From assembly GCF_003384935.1 (NCBI RefSeq), contig NZ_QTTQ01000009.1, forward strand, positions 744,001-808,000: DNA of 64,000 nucleotides, read 5' to 3'. The notes beneath the pieces were generated by a model. The model saw only the letters and a list, made by a program, of their open reading frames with translations, was not told where the DNA came from and ran no database searches. Position 1 is the stretch's first letter. Every line of letters begins with the position of its first letter. The stretch is from Lutibacter oceani. GTDB lineage: Bacteria; Bacteroidota; Bacteroidia; Flavobacteriales; Flavobacteriaceae. This document shows positions 1 through 9,058 of this stretch, in pieces. A program made the position numbers and the translations under genes.

Positions 1-47
1 GTTAAAGTTGCTGCTATTAACCCTATTATTTCGTAAATATCAATCAT
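1..47 (-). CDS. Partial CDS, N-terminus of an unidentified membrane protein
   Basis: On the reverse strand an ATG at 47 is followed by 15 open codons (MIDIYEIIGLIAATL) running off the left edge. It lies 50 bases downstream of the leuS stop on the same strand, so it is probably co-transcribed with leuS. The hydrophobic start suggests a membrane protein. Too little is present to name a family, and the reading frame itself is only inferred. Confidence 0.4.
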   Translation of the reverse strand, partial: MIDIYEIIGLIAATL

Positions 48-97
48 TTTAATAGTTTTATAATGTTAATACTACTTCTGCAGGAACGACAACCAAA

Positions 98-2911
98 TTA
101 CCCAACAATATTTACAATTTTACCTGGTACTACAATTACTTTTTTTGGTATTCTACCTTGTAATTGTTCTTGTGTTTTTTCATGAGCTATTACAGCTGCT
201 TCAATTTCATCTTTACTTAAATCCAATGATAATTCTATTGTAAAACGCATTTTACCATTAAACGAAACCGGATAAACTTTACTACTTTCAACCAAATATT
301 TTGAATCAAAAATTGGAAAATCCGCTGTGGAAACTGAGGTTGAATAACCTAATTTAGACCATAATTCTTCAGCAATATGAGGTGCATAAGGTTCAATAAT
401 AATTGCTAAAGGTTCTAAAATTTCACGTTTATTACATTTTAAAGCTGTTAACTCATTAACCGCAATCATAAATGTTGAAACCGAAGTATTGAATGAAAAA
501 TTTGCAATATCTTCTTCAACTTTTTTAATTGTTTTATGAAGCGTTTTAAACTCGTCTTTTGTTGGTGTTGCATCTGAAACTGAAAATTCACCATTTACAA
601 CATACAATTTCCACAATTTCTTTAAAAAACTATAAACTCCTGAAATACCTGAAGTTTTCCAAGGTTTCGATTGTTCTAACGGACCTAAAAACATTTCGAA
701 TAAACGTAAACTATCCGCTCCGTACTCTTCACAAATATTATCTGGGTTTACAACATTGTATTTAGATTTCGACATTTTTTCAACCTCGCGACCAACAATG
801 TATTTTCCATCCTCTAAAATAAATTCAGCATCCTTATATTCTTCTCTCCAGTTTTTAAAAGCTTCCACATCTAATTCATCAGAAGTATTTACAAAAGAAA
901 CATCCGAATGAATTTGTTGTACTTTATAATCTTCTTTTAGTCCTTTTGAAACAAATTTATTTTCACCTTCAACTCTGTAAACAAATGCTGAAGTTCCAGT
1001 AATCATTCCTTGATTGATTAACTTTTTAGCATATTCATCGGTTGGTACAAAACCTTTATCAAACATAAATTTTTGCCAAAAACGAGAGTATAATAAATGT
1101 CCGGTTGCGTGTTCGCTACCACCAATATATAAATCAACATCCTGCCAATAATTAATCGCTTCTTTTGAAAACATTTCCTCATCATTTTGAGAATCCATAT
1201 AACGATTAAAATATTGTGAACTTCCTGCCCAACCTGGCATTGTGTTTAATTCCAAAGGAAAAACAGTAATATTGTCAACCAAATCATTTGAAACAACTTT
1301 ATTTTTTGAAGTGTCCCATGACCAAATGGTTGCGTTTCCTAACGGTGGTTTTCCATCTTCTGTAGGTAAATACTTTTCAACTTCTGGCAATACAATTGGC
1401 AAATACTGTTTGTCAATCATTTGCGGTAATCCATTTTTATAATACACTGGAAAAGGTTCTCCCCAATAACGTTGGCGACTAAAAACAGCATCGCGTAAAC
1501 GGTAATTTATTTTTCCAAAACCAAAACCACGTTTTTCAATTTCGTGAATAATAGTTTTCATTGCCTTTTTATAGGTCAACCCATTTAAAAAATCGGAATT
1601 TGCAATTTTTACACCTTCTTTAGTAGAACAAGCTTCTTCAGAAATATCAACACCTTCAAATATATTTGGAATTTCTAAACCAAAATGCTTTGCAAACGCA
1701 TAATCACGCTCGTCTCCACACGGAACAGCCATTACAGCACCAGTTCCATAACCAGCCAATACATAATCTCCAATCCAAATTGGAATTTTTTTACCGGTAA
1801 AAGGATGTAAGGCATATGCACCAGTAAATACACCTGAAATGGTTTTTACATCAGCCATACGCTCTAATTCACTACGTTTTGCAGTTGCTTTAACATACGT
1901 TTCAACAGCCTCTTTTTGTGCAGCAGTAGTTATTTTTGAAACCAATTCGTGTTCTGGAGCTAAGGTCATAAAACTTACTCCGTAAATTGTATCAGGACGT
2001 GTTGTAAAAACATCAATTTTATTTTCAAAACCATCAATATTAAAAGAAACCATTGCGCCTTCAGATCTTCCAATCCAATACGTTTGAGAATCTTTTAACG
2101 GTTGCGGCCAATCAATTTTGTCTAATCCATCCAATAAGCGTTGTGCATAGGCAGTAATTCTCATACTCCATTGCATCATTTTTTTACGAACTACCAAATG
2201 TCCACCACGTTCTGAAACACCGTTTACAATTTCATCATTTGCCAACACGGTTCCTAACTGAGGACACCAGTTAACTTCAGTTTCAGACAAAAATGTAAGT
2301 CTATATTTTAATAAAATATTTTGTTGTTCCTCTTCAGAATAGCTTTTCCAATCTTCAGCTGTAAAAATTTCAACCTCATCATCACAAACTGCATTTATTC
2401 TTCCATTTCCTTCAGCTTCAAAAACATTAATTAATTCAGATATGTCCCTAGCCTGATCAGCATCTTTACAGTAATAAGATTCAAATAATTGAATAAAAAT
2501 CCACTGTGTCCATTTATAATAATTTGGATCTGAAGTTCTTACTTCACGAGACCAATCAAATGAAAATCCAATTTTATCAAGTTGTTTTCTGTATGTTTTA
2601 ATATTAGCTTCGGTTGTAACTGCTGGGTGTTGCCCAGTTTGAATTGCATATTGTTCTGCAGGCAAGCCAAAAGAATCGTAACCTTGTGGGTGTAAAACAT
2701 TAAAACCTTTGTGACGTTTATAACGCGCATAAATATCAGATGCAATATAACCTAATGGATGCCCAACGTGTAACCCTGCACCTGATGGGTATGGAAACAT
2801 ATCTAATACGTAAAACTTTGGTTTATCCGATTTGTTTTCCGCTTTAAAAGTTTGGTTGTCAGCCCAATATTTTTGCCATTTTTCCTCTATTTCTCTAAAG
2901 TTGTATTCCAT
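98..2911 (-). CDS. leuS: Leucyl-tRNA synthetase
   Basis: Class I aminoacyl-tRNA synthetase that charges tRNA-Leu in the cytoplasm. The 937-residue length is usual for Bacteroidota LeuRS. The HIGH-type signature HVGH lies near residue 49 within [16 protein letters not shown], and KMSKS lies near residue 710. Between them is the CP1 editing domain, with the threonine-rich motif TTRPDTIYG near residue 305 and [15 protein letters not shown] further on. The C-terminal anticodon-binding region (residues about 760-900) is present. The start at 2911 gives the expected [16 protein letters not shown] opening. The upstream neighbour is divergent, and a partial gene follows on the same strand. Confidence 0.98.
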   Translation of the reverse strand: MEYNFREIEEKWQKYWADNQTFKAENKSDKPKFYVLDMFPYPSGAGLHVGHPLGYIASDIYARYKRHKGFNVLHPQGYDSFGLPAEQYAIQTGQHPAVTTEANIKTYRKQLDKIGFSFDWSREVRTSDPNYYKWTQWIFIQLFESYYCKDADQARDISELINVFEAEGNGRINAVCDDEVEIFTAEDWKSYSEEEQQNILLKYRLTFLSETEVNWCPQLGTVLANDEIVNGVSERGGHLVVRKKMMQWSMRITAYAQRLLDGLDKIDWPQPLKDSQTYWIGRSEGAMVSFNIDGFENKIDVFTTRPDTIYGVSFMTLAPEHELVSKITTAAQKEAVETYVKATAKRSELERMADVKTISGVFTGAYALHPFTGKKIPIWIGDYVLAGYGTGAVMAVPCGDERDYAFAKHFGLEIPNIFEGVDISEEACSTKEGVKIANSDFLNGLTYKKAMKTIIHEIEKRGFGFGKINYRLRDAVFSRQRYWGEPFPVYYKNGLPQMIDKQYLPIVLPEVEKYLPTEDGKPPLGNATIWSWDTSKNKVVSNDLVDNITVFPLELNTMPGWAGSSQYFNRYMDSQNDEEMFSKEAINYWQDVDLYIGGSEHATGHLLYSRFWQKFMFDKGFVPTDEYAKKLINQGMITGTSAFVYRVEGENKFVSKGLKEDYKVQQIHSDVSFVNTSDELDVEAFKNWREEYKDAEFILEDGKYIVGREVEKMSKSKYNVVNPDNICEEYGADSLRLFEMFLGPLEQSKPWKTSGISGVYSFLKKLWKLYVVNGEFSVSDATPTKDEFKTLHKTIKKVEEDIANFSFNTSVSTFMIAVNELTALKCNKREILEPLAIIIEPYAPHIAEELWSKLGYSTSVSTADFPIFDSKYLVESSKVYPVSFNGKMRFTIELSLDLSKDEIEAAVIAHEKTQEQLQGRIPKKVIVVPGKIVNIVG

Positions 2912-3070
2912 GCTTGCTATTCAAATTTTAAAAGCGCAAAGTTACGTTTTAAAAAGAAAACTATAAAATGTTTATATTTAATTAATATCATTTGCATTTA
3001 CATACAACATTTAGCTATTTGTTTGCAAGTAATTTGTACTTTTCACATTCAAAAAATCAAACTAAAAACC

Positions 3071-3985
3071 TTGGGTAAAAATACTACAAAAGCACATCTT
3101 GCCTTGCTGGGCGCAAATTTAATTTATGGTGCTAATTTTTTAATTGCTAAAGGAGTTATGCCTAATAAAATAGGACCTTCTGCATTAGTTTTATTAAGAA
3201 TAATTGCTGCAGGTTTACTGTTTTGGATTGTAAAACAATTTGTAAAAGAAAAAGTTGAAAAAAAAGATCTTATACTTTTAGCATTTTGTGGATTGTTTGG
3301 AATTTCAACCAATATGCTGCTATTTTTTCATGGCCTAAGTTTAACATCTCCAATTGATGCCTCAATAATTATGACTACTACTCCTGTAATAGTTCTTGTT
3401 TTAAGTGTTTTTCTTTTGAAAGAACGAATTACAACTTATAAATACTTAGGAATATTAACTGGAGGTATTGGTGCTGTTCTTTTAATTTTATACGGGAAAA
3501 GTGCTGAAGGTACCAGCTCCTTTTTAGGAAACCTTTTTGTTTTTTTAAACGCCTGTTCTTATGGATTGTATTTGGTTTTGGTAAAACCTTTAATGAAAAA
3601 ATACAAAGCTATTACAGTTATAAGTTGGGTGTTTCTTTTTGGGCTTATATTTGTTTTTCCATTTGGAATAAATGATTTGTTAAATACAGATTTTAGTGCG
3701 TTTACTACAAATACTTATCTTGCTATTACTTTTGTTATTATTGGCACCACTTTTTTAACTTATTTATTTAATATTTATGCTCTTAACTTTGTTTCCCCAT
3801 CAGTTAATGGAAGTTATATATACCTGCAACCTGTATTAAGTTTTATAATGGTTAGTATTTATGCATATGCAATGGGACACAAGGAATATGCTCAAGACAT
3901 CAACTTAATAAAATTATTCAGTTGTTTTTTGGTAATTATTGGTGTTTATTTAATTAGTAAAAAGCCAAAAAAGAAATTAATTTAA
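3071..3985 (+). CDS. EamA/DMT-superfamily transporter
   Basis: Ten-helix drug/metabolite transporter made of two EamA repeats, presumably exporting a small metabolite across the inner membrane; the substrate cannot be told. The frame is open back to 2852, but that would overlap the divergent leuS start and add about 73 non-homologous, AT-encoded residues without another Met. I therefore choose TTG at 3071, giving MGKNTTKAHLALLGANLIYG and 304 residues, normal for the family. The first repeat contains ANLIYGANFLIAKGVMP and the second the NACSYGLYLVLVKPLM segment. The 3' end overlaps the convergent PanE-type gene by 9 bases. Confidence 0.85.
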   Translation: MGKNTTKAHLALLGANLIYGANFLIAKGVMPNKIGPSALVLLRIIAAGLLFWIVKQFVKEKVEKKDLILLAFCGLFGISTNMLLFFHGLSLTSPIDASIIMTTTPVIVLVLSVFLLKERITTYKYLGILTGGIGAVLLILYGKSAEGTSSFLGNLFVFLNACSYGLYLVLVKPLMKKYKAITVISWVFLFGLIFVFPFGINDLLNTDFSAFTTNTYLAITFVIIGTTFLTYLFNIYALNFVSPSVNGSYIYLQPVLSFIMVSIYAYAMGHKEYAQDINLIKLFSCFLVIIGVYLISKKPKKKLI

Positions 3986-4906
3986 ATTTCTAGCTTTTTT
4001 TTCTTGAGGTAATAAACAGTAATAAATAAATGAATTTACAGGGGTTGGAATTCCTAATTCTTTTCCCATTCTTACAATTGTTCCGTTTTGAGCCTCCAAT
4101 TCAGAGGGTTTTCCATCTAAAACATCCCTTTGCAATGAAGATGTGGCATCAAACGGTTGAGATGCTATAATTTGAAATTGTTTTTCAATGGTGTCTTCTG
4201 GTAAATAAACACCTTTTGCCAAAGCAATACTTTCAATTTCTTTAGCGGTTTGAAACATCATTTTCTTTATTTGAGGTATTGCAATCATTTCACCTAAAGT
4301 TGCCCTGGTTAAAGCTCCAATTGCACTTATTGTTGAAATAAATAAAAACTTAGTCCAAATTTCTTTTTGAATATCTTCCGCTAATATTGTTTTAATTCCA
4401 GCATTTAAAAAAAGCTGTTCAAGTATTAAAGCTCTTTTAGACTTCTTATTGTCTAATTCCCCAAATACTATAGTTGGTTCGTAAGAAATGTGATTTATAA
4501 CTCCGTAATCTTCTATTTTACTAATTACTTTACATAATCCTCCTAAAACGTGTTTTTTATCAATAATTCCACATAAAATTGATGCATTTTCAGCTCCATT
4601 TAACAATGAAATTACCATCGTATTTGAGTTTAGAGCAGGTTCTATTTTTTCCGAAACCTCAGCCAACTGCCAAGTTTTAACACAAATTAAAATCAAATCA
4701 ATGTTTTTAACTTCAGAAATTTCAGATGTGGCTTTTGCTGGATATACTAAATAATCTCCTTTTATACTTTTTAGCTGTAATCCGTTTTTTTGTATTGCTT
4801 CTAAATGCTTCCCACGCGCAATAAACGTAACGTTATTTCCAGCTTCAACCAAGCGCGCTCCAAAATAACCACCTACTCCTCCTGCACCATAAATTACTAT
4901 ATTCAT
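3977..4906 (-). CDS. panE: 2-dehydropantoate 2-reductase family protein
   Basis: ApbA/PanE-fold NADPH-dependent reductase (309 aa). Known members reduce 2-dehydropantoate to pantoate in pantothenate/CoA synthesis. The N-terminal Rossmann motif GAGGVGGYFGARL is at residues 7-19, and the C-terminal helical domain contains EIWTKFLFIS with the likely catalytic Lys. The conserved Asn residues that follow this Lys in E. coli PanE appear to be Ile and Ser here, so this could be a paralogue acting on another 2-oxo acid. It is a single gene with a TAnnTTTG promoter at 4924-4931. Confidence 0.8.
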   Translation of the reverse strand: MNIVIYGAGGVGGYFGARLVEAGNNVTFIARGKHLEAIQKNGLQLKSIKGDYLVYPAKATSEISEVKNIDLILICVKTWQLAEVSEKIEPALNSNTMVISLLNGAENASILCGIIDKKHVLGGLCKVISKIEDYGVINHISYEPTIVFGELDNKKSKRALILEQLFLNAGIKTILAEDIQKEIWTKFLFISTISAIGALTRATLGEMIAIPQIKKMMFQTAKEIESIALAKGVYLPEDTIEKQFQIIASQPFDATSSLQRDVLDGKPSELEAQNGTIVRMGKELGIPTPVNSFIYYCLLPQEKKARNLN

Positions 4907-4923
4907 ACAAACATCTTTTAATT

Positions 4924-4931
4924 CAAAAATA
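4924..4931 (-). promoter_or_regulatory. -7 promoter element of the panE-type gene
   Basis: The reverse strand reads TATTTTTG, matching the Bacteroidota TAnnTTTG consensus, 17 bases before the ATG at 4906. Confidence 0.5.
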
Positions 4932-4981
4932 CAATTTTTTAAGCTTTTATTTAAAAGAATCCTATATTAAACATATTTATT

Positions 4982-4997
4982 TTTAGAGTAGTCTAAA
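4982..4997 (+). promoter_or_regulatory. Candidate metal-repressor operator of the dtxR-feo operon
   Basis: The dyad TTTAGA-gtag-TCTAAA (6-4-6) lies 8 bases upstream of the -7 box at 5006-5013, over the place expected for the -33 element. A further TCTAAA half-site at 5014-5019 lies 22 bases from the first. A similar dyad stands in the same position before feoA (11442-11456). DtxR/MntR-family operators are comparable dyads; binding here is inferred. Confidence 0.55.
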
Positions 4998-5005
4998 TTT
5001 ATGAT

Positions 5006-5013
5006 TATATTTG
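5006..5013 (+). promoter_or_regulatory. -7 promoter element of the dtxR-feo operon
   Basis: TATATTTG matches TAnnTTTG and ends 20 bases before the ATG at 5034. The operator-like dyad just upstream would block polymerase if occupied. Confidence 0.6.
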
Positions 5014-5033
5014 TCTAAATAAATTGTTTTAAC

Positions 5034-5693
5034 ATGTTATCACACACCGAAGAAAATTATTTAAAAGCTATTTTTAACTTAGAATTATCCCATTCTAAAA
5101 ATGTAAGCACAACTTTAATTGCAAAAAATTTACATACAAAAGCTTCTTCCGTTACTGATATGATTAAAAAATTAGCAGAAAAAAATTTAGTTAATTATCA
5201 GAAATATAAAGGAGTTACCACTACTACTGAAGGTAAAAAAAGAGCTATAAAAGTAGTACGAAAACATAGATTATGGGAAGTATTTTTAGTAGAAAAATTA
5301 AATTTTAATTGGGATGAAGTACATGAAATTGCTGAACAATTAGAACATATTGAGTCTGATGAGTTGATTGAAAGGTTAGACACCTATTTAAATTATCCTA
5401 CAAAAGACCCACATGGAGATCCAATACCTGATGCAAAAGGAAAAATGAGAGCTGAAAAAGCTATTTTACTGAGTAACGCCAATAAGGATATTTTGTATAA
5501 AATTACTTGTGTAAAAGACAATTCGAGCGCCTTATTACAATTTTTAGATAAACATGCTTTAAATATTGATTCAGAATTAACCGTGTTGGATAAATTCGAT
5601 TTTGACAATTCAATAACCGTAGAATTAAACAATGGAAATAATCTCACATTATCGCATAAAATATGTACAAATGTATTTGTAACTATAAAATAA
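5034..5693 (+). CDS. DtxR/MntR-family metal-dependent transcriptional repressor
   Basis: Cytosolic iron- or manganese-sensing repressor (219 aa). Residues 1-65 form the winged helix (LIAKNLHTKASSVTDMIKKL is the recognition region). Residues 70-140 form the dimerisation and metal-binding domain with KHRLWEVFLVEKL and EVHEIAEQLEHIES, which supply the conserved His and Glu ligands, plus the family signature DPHGDPIP. The C-terminal 70 residues look like an SH3/FeoA-like domain. The two N-terminal acidic ligands of B. subtilis MntR (Asp8, Glu11) appear to be Asn8 and Lys11 here, so metal choice cannot be read off. It is the first gene of an operon with the next gene 4 bases away, and it has a dyad operator in its own promoter, suggesting autoregulation. 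Confidence 0.9.
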   Translation: MLSHTEENYLKAIFNLELSHSKNVSTTLIAKNLHTKASSVTDMIKKLAEKNLVNYQKYKGVTTTTEGKKRAIKVVRKHRLWEVFLVEKLNFNWDEVHEIAEQLEHIESDELIERLDTYLNYPTKDPHGDPIPDAKGKMRAEKAILLSNANKDILYKITCVKDNSSALLQFLDKHALNIDSELTVLDKFDFDNSITVELNNGNNLTLSHKICTNVFVTIK

Positions 5694-5697
5694 CACC

Positions 5698-6714
5698 ATG
5701 ACAAACCCAGTAACATCTTTAATTGTATTTGGAATTGTAGTAGTACTCCTTTTCCTTTTATTTTACCCTAAAAGTGGTTTTTATTGGAGAATAAAAACAA
5801 GCTTTAAAAACGACACAAAAATACTTATTGAAGATATTTTAAAAAAACTATACCATGCTGAAGATAATGGTAACACTTTAAATAGCAATGACATCATAAA
5901 TTCCTTAAACAGTAGTCCAAAAAAAATACTGGAAACTATTGCCGAAATGGAAAACAAAGAACTTATAAGCTTTGAAAATGGGGATATAAAATTAAATGAT
6001 TTAGGAATGGACTATGCACTTAGAGTAATAAGAGTCCATAGATTATGGGAAAAATACCTTTCAGAAAAAACAGGTTTCGATAAAAAAGATTGGCACGAAA
6101 TAGCCGAAAAAATGGAACACAAACTTGATTCTTTACAAGCGAAAGAACTAGCAATTAATTTGGGAAACCCAAGATTTGACCCGCACGGAGATCCAATTCC
6201 TACAGAAACAGGTGAAGTTGAACCCATTAATGGTAAACCACTTCCAACATTTTCCGAAGGAACTATTGGTAGAATTATTCATATTGAAGATGAGCCTGAA
6301 ATTATTTACAAGCAAATATTAGCAGAGGATTTACATATTGGATCTCATATTCATATTATTGAAAACAACGAAAAAAGAATCATTTTTCATTCAGAAGGTG
6401 AAGAATTTATTTTAGCTCCTATTGTAGCTAATAATATTACAATTTTTGAATTACAAAAAGAAGAAATTTCAGAAGAAAATACCTTTAGACTTTCAAAATT
6501 AAAAAAGAATGAACACGCTAAAATAATAGGAATTTCAGGTGAGTGTAGAGGAGAGATACGAAGAAGATTACTTGATTTAGGCTTTGTAATAAACACTAAA
6601 ATTGAAGTAGATTTAACAAGCCCAATGAATAATCCAAGAGCTTATTTAGTTAGAGACACATCTATTGCAATACGTAATGAACAAGCCAAATTTATACTAA
6701 TTGAAAAAAAATAA
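5698..6714 (+). CDS. Membrane-anchored DtxR-like / FeoA fusion protein
   Basis: A 338-residue composite. Residues about 6-24 form one hydrophobic helix ([17 protein letters not shown]). Residues 35-105 form a winged-helix-like region. Residues 105-165 form a DtxR-type dimerisation domain with [22 protein letters not shown] and [12 protein letters not shown]. About 185-250 is an SH3-like segment, and about 262-337 is a genuine FeoA domain with [16 protein letters not shown]. It sits between the soluble repressor (4-base gap) and feoB (5-base gap), where a separate feoA would be expected. I infer that its FeoA part serves the adjacent FeoB and that its membrane anchor keeps the sensor domain at the transporter. 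Whether the winged helix still binds DNA is unknown. Confidence 0.8.
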   Translation: MTNPVTSLIVFGIVVVLLFLLFYPKSGFYWRIKTSFKNDTKILIEDILKKLYHAEDNGNTLNSNDIINSLNSSPKKILETIAEMENKELISFENGDIKLNDLGMDYALRVIRVHRLWEKYLSEKTGFDKKDWHEIAEKMEHKLDSLQAKELAINLGNPRFDPHGDPIPTETGEVEPINGKPLPTFSEGTIGRIIHIEDEPEIIYKQILAEDLHIGSHIHIIENNEKRIIFHSEGEEFILAPIVANNITIFELQKEEISEENTFRLSKLKKNEHAKIIGISGECRGEIRRRLLDLGFVINTKIEVDLTSPMNNPRAYLVRDTSIAIRNEQAKFILIEKK

Positions 6715-6719
6715 AAATC

Positions 6720-7490
6720 ATGCAAAAAGTAACAAATAGTGCTTGTGAAGGTTGTGAGTTAAACCAAGCATCCAATCTAAAAAAATTGGGAGTAAATATT
6801 GAAGACAATAACTATGTAGTTGCATTGGCAGGAAATCCAAATACAGGAAAAAGTACAGTTTTTAACGCATTAACTGGATTAAAACAACATACAGGAAATT
6901 GGCCGGGAAAAACGGTTACAAGAGCCGAAGGAGGATATCGCTATAATGAAAAGAAATACAAATTAGTTGATTTACCGGGTACATACTCATTACTTTCCAC
7001 TTCACAAGATGAAGAAGTTGCACGAAATTTTATATTATTCGGCAAACCCGATGTTACCATAATTGTTGTTGATGCAAGCAGGCTAGAACGCAACCTAAAT
7101 TTAGTTTTACAAATATTAGAAATAACAGATAAGGCCGTTTTATGCTTAAATTTAATGGATGAAGCTAAACGCTTGGAAATTGAAATTGACGACCGAACCT
7201 TAGCACGTGATTTAGGAATTCCAGTTGTTCCAACCAGCGCAAGATCTAAAGAAGGAATTCCTGAGTTATTAAAAATTGTACACCAGGTTGCAACTGGTGA
7301 AATTAAATGTAAACCTCATCGTATAAAAAACGTTCCAAAAAATATAAATAATGCCATTGAAAAATTACGTTTGGAAATAGAAAAGGAATATCCAAATGTA
7401 CCAAATAGCAGATGGATTGCACTTCGCTTATTAGATGGTGATGAACGTATTATTGAGGCTGTGAAAACAGGTGAATTTATTACTGAATAA
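6720..7490 (+). CDS. feoB: FeoB-type metal transporter, N-terminal G-protein part (feoB split or frameshifted)
   Basis: The cytosolic GTPase domain of FeoB: P-loop [11 protein letters not shown] near residue 38, switch region [12 protein letters not shown]3 [10 protein letters not shown]4 NLMDEAKR and G5 TSARSKEG, followed by the helical GDI-like domain to about residue 250. A normal FeoB continues directly into the membrane domain, but here TAA at 7488 ends the frame. The continuation is in the frame shifted by +1, overlapping by 20 bases. An N-terminal CEGCEL Cys pair is present. The family moves ferrous iron, and one P. gingivalis FeoB paralogue is reported to serve manganese; the DtxR-type neighbours here fit either metal. 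The break may be a real mutation, a sequencing indel or programmed frameshifting. Confidence 0.85.
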   Translation: MQKVTNSACEGCELNQASNLKKLGVNIEDNNYVVALAGNPNTGKSTVFNALTGLKQHTGNWPGKTVTRAEGGYRYNEKKYKLVDLPGTYSLLSTSQDEEVARNFILFGKPDVTIIVVDASRLERNLNLVLQILEITDKAVLCLNLMDEAKRLEIEIDDRTLARDLGIPVVPTSARSKEGIPELLKIVHQVATGEIKCKPHRIKNVPKNINNAIEKLRLEIEKEYPNVPNSRWIALRLLDGDERIIEAVKTGEFITE

Positions 7491-8937
7491 TTTAATTTTT
7501 GAAAGTAGCCTAAGAACTAAAATAATGAAAACGAATAAAATATTAAACATAAGTAACGATTTAAGGTGGCAAATTGGTGAAGGATTTCATGATAAATTAA
7601 CAGAAGGAATTTATTCAGATGCCGCAACAATTGCTCAAAATTCTGTACAAAAAAAAGGAGATGCAAAACGCTTTAGGTTTGACAGAAGTTTAGATAAAAT
7701 TGTTACCAGTAAAGTTTGGGGATTCCCTATAATGATATTAATCCTTTCTGTTGTATTATGGCTAACTATAATTGGAGCAAATTACCCATCTGGGTTACTT
7801 TCAGATTTATTAATAGGAAACATATATCCTTGGTTAAAAACAATTGGTGAATCAATAGGGTTTCCTTGGTGGTTAAGTGGTTTTTTATTTGATGGCGTTT
7901 ACCTTGCATTGGCTTGGGTAATTGCAGTAATGCTCCCTCCAATGGCAATATTTTTCCCTCTTTTTACCTTACTTGAAGATTTTGGATATTTACCTAGAGT
8001 AGCTTTTAATTTAGACCACTTGTTTAAAAAATCAGGGGCTCACGGAAAGCAAGCATTAACAATGAGTATGGGTTTTGGTTGCAATGCAGCCGGTGTAATT
8101 GCTACTCGAATTATTGATAGCCCAAGAGAACGTTTAATTGCAATAATTACAAATAATTTTTCTTTATGTAATGGACGTTGGCCAACTCAAATTTTAATTG
8201 CCTCTATCTTTATTGGGGCATTAGTACCTGAAAATTTTGCAGGTGCAATTTCTACATTTGCAGTTATTAGTATTGCATTGTTGGGTATATTTTTCACATT
8301 TATGGTGTCTTTATTTTTATCAAAAACAATGTTAAAAGGAGAAGTATCTTCTTTTACTTTAGAATTACCACCATACAGACCACCAAGATTTTGGAAAACT
8401 ATTTATACTTCATTAATTGACAGAACGTTAATTGTTTTGTGGAGAGCTTGTGTATTTGCTGCTCCTGCAGGAGCCGTTATTTGGTTAATTTCTAACGTAT
8501 TTATTGGAGATTCTAATATCGCGAATTGGATGATTATACATTTAGATGGTTTTGGTATTCTTTTAGGTTTAAATGGAGTTATTTTATTGGCATATATTGT
8601 AGCAATTCCTGCAAATGAAATTGTAATTCCAACTATACTTATGTTAACCGTAATGAGTGCTTCTATTACTGGAGTAGGAAGTGGAAATGGGGTAATGTTT
8701 GAATTGGATTCTATAAATGCAACTGGAGAAATATTAAAAGCTGGAGGTTGGACACTATTAACGGCAATTAACTTAATGTTGTTTAGCCTGTTACACAATC
8801 CTTGTAGTACAACTATTTACACCATTTATAAGGAAACAAAAAGTGTTAAATGGACAACTGTAGCAAGTATTTTACCTATTATTTTAGGATTTATAGTTTG
8901 TTTTATTGTTGCTCAGGTTTGGAGAATTTTAATGTAA
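7471..8937 (+). CDS. feoB: FeoB-type metal transporter, C-terminal membrane part (second half of split feoB)
   Basis: The membrane domain of FeoB. After a cytosolic linker ([20 protein letters not shown]) come about 8-9 hydrophobic helices with the two Gate-like repeats, including [31 protein letters not shown] and [17 protein letters not shown]. The frame opens at GTG 7471, inside the end of the G-domain ORF; ATG 7525 is a second possible start. Neither side of the junction shows other damage: no further stops, and family motifs are intact in both parts. The last codons end 5 bases before the convergent Cys-rich feoB partner gene. Confidence 0.85.
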   Translation: MNLLLNNLIFESSLRTKIMKTNKILNISNDLRWQIGEGFHDKLTEGIYSDAATIAQNSVQKKGDAKRFRFDRSLDKIVTSKVWGFPIMILILSVVLWLTIIGANYPSGLLSDLLIGNIYPWLKTIGESIGFPWWLSGFLFDGVYLALAWVIAVMLPPMAIFFPLFTLLEDFGYLPRVAFNLDHLFKKSGAHGKQALTMSMGFGCNAAGVIATRIIDSPRERLIAIITNNFSLCNGRWPTQILIASIFIGALVPENFAGAISTFAVISIALLGIFFTFMVSLFLSKTMLKGEVSSFTLELPPYRPPRFWKTIYTSLIDRTLIVLWRACVFAAPAGAVIWLISNVFIGDSNIANWMIIHLDGFGILLGLNGVILLAYIVAIPANEIVIPTILMLTVMSASITGVGSGNGVMFELDSINATGEILKAGGWTLLTAINLMLFSLLHNPCSTTIYTIYKETKSVKWTTVASILPIILGFIVCFIVAQVWRILM

Positions 8938-8941
8938 AAAC

Positions 8942-9058
8942 TTAATGGCAATTACAATTTGAACTGCAATTACCTGCTTTTTTAGATTTAAAGAAGTAGG
9001 TTTTAATTAAAAATGCGATGGCTATACCAAGTGCTATGTAAACTAAAATATCTTGCAT
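8942..9058 (-). CDS. FeoB-associated small Cys-rich membrane protein
   Basis: A 38-residue protein: one N-terminal transmembrane helix (ILVYIALGIAIAFLI) followed by a basic stretch (KTYFFKSKKAG) and a Cys tail NCSSNCNCH. This is the layout of the FeoB-associated Cys-rich membrane protein family. Its ATG shares a base with the TAA of the upstream feoB (TAATG, 9056-9060), so translation is probably coupled. The family is found next to FeoB and is thought to assist ferrous iron uptake; the Cys/His tail could handle Fe(II) on its way out of the pore. It is the last gene of the feoA-feoB operon. Confidence 0.85.
   Translation of the reverse strand: MQDILVYIALGIAIAFLIKTYFFKSKKAGNCSSNCNCH

Noticed and set aside
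2852-3070. N-terminal extension of the EamA transporter
   Set aside because: It would overlap the divergent leuS start and has no transporter character; TTG 3071 fits the family opening.
8403-8798. 131-residue reverse-strand frame
   Set aside because: It lies opposite the well-supported FeoB membrane domain and shows no protein-like features of its own.
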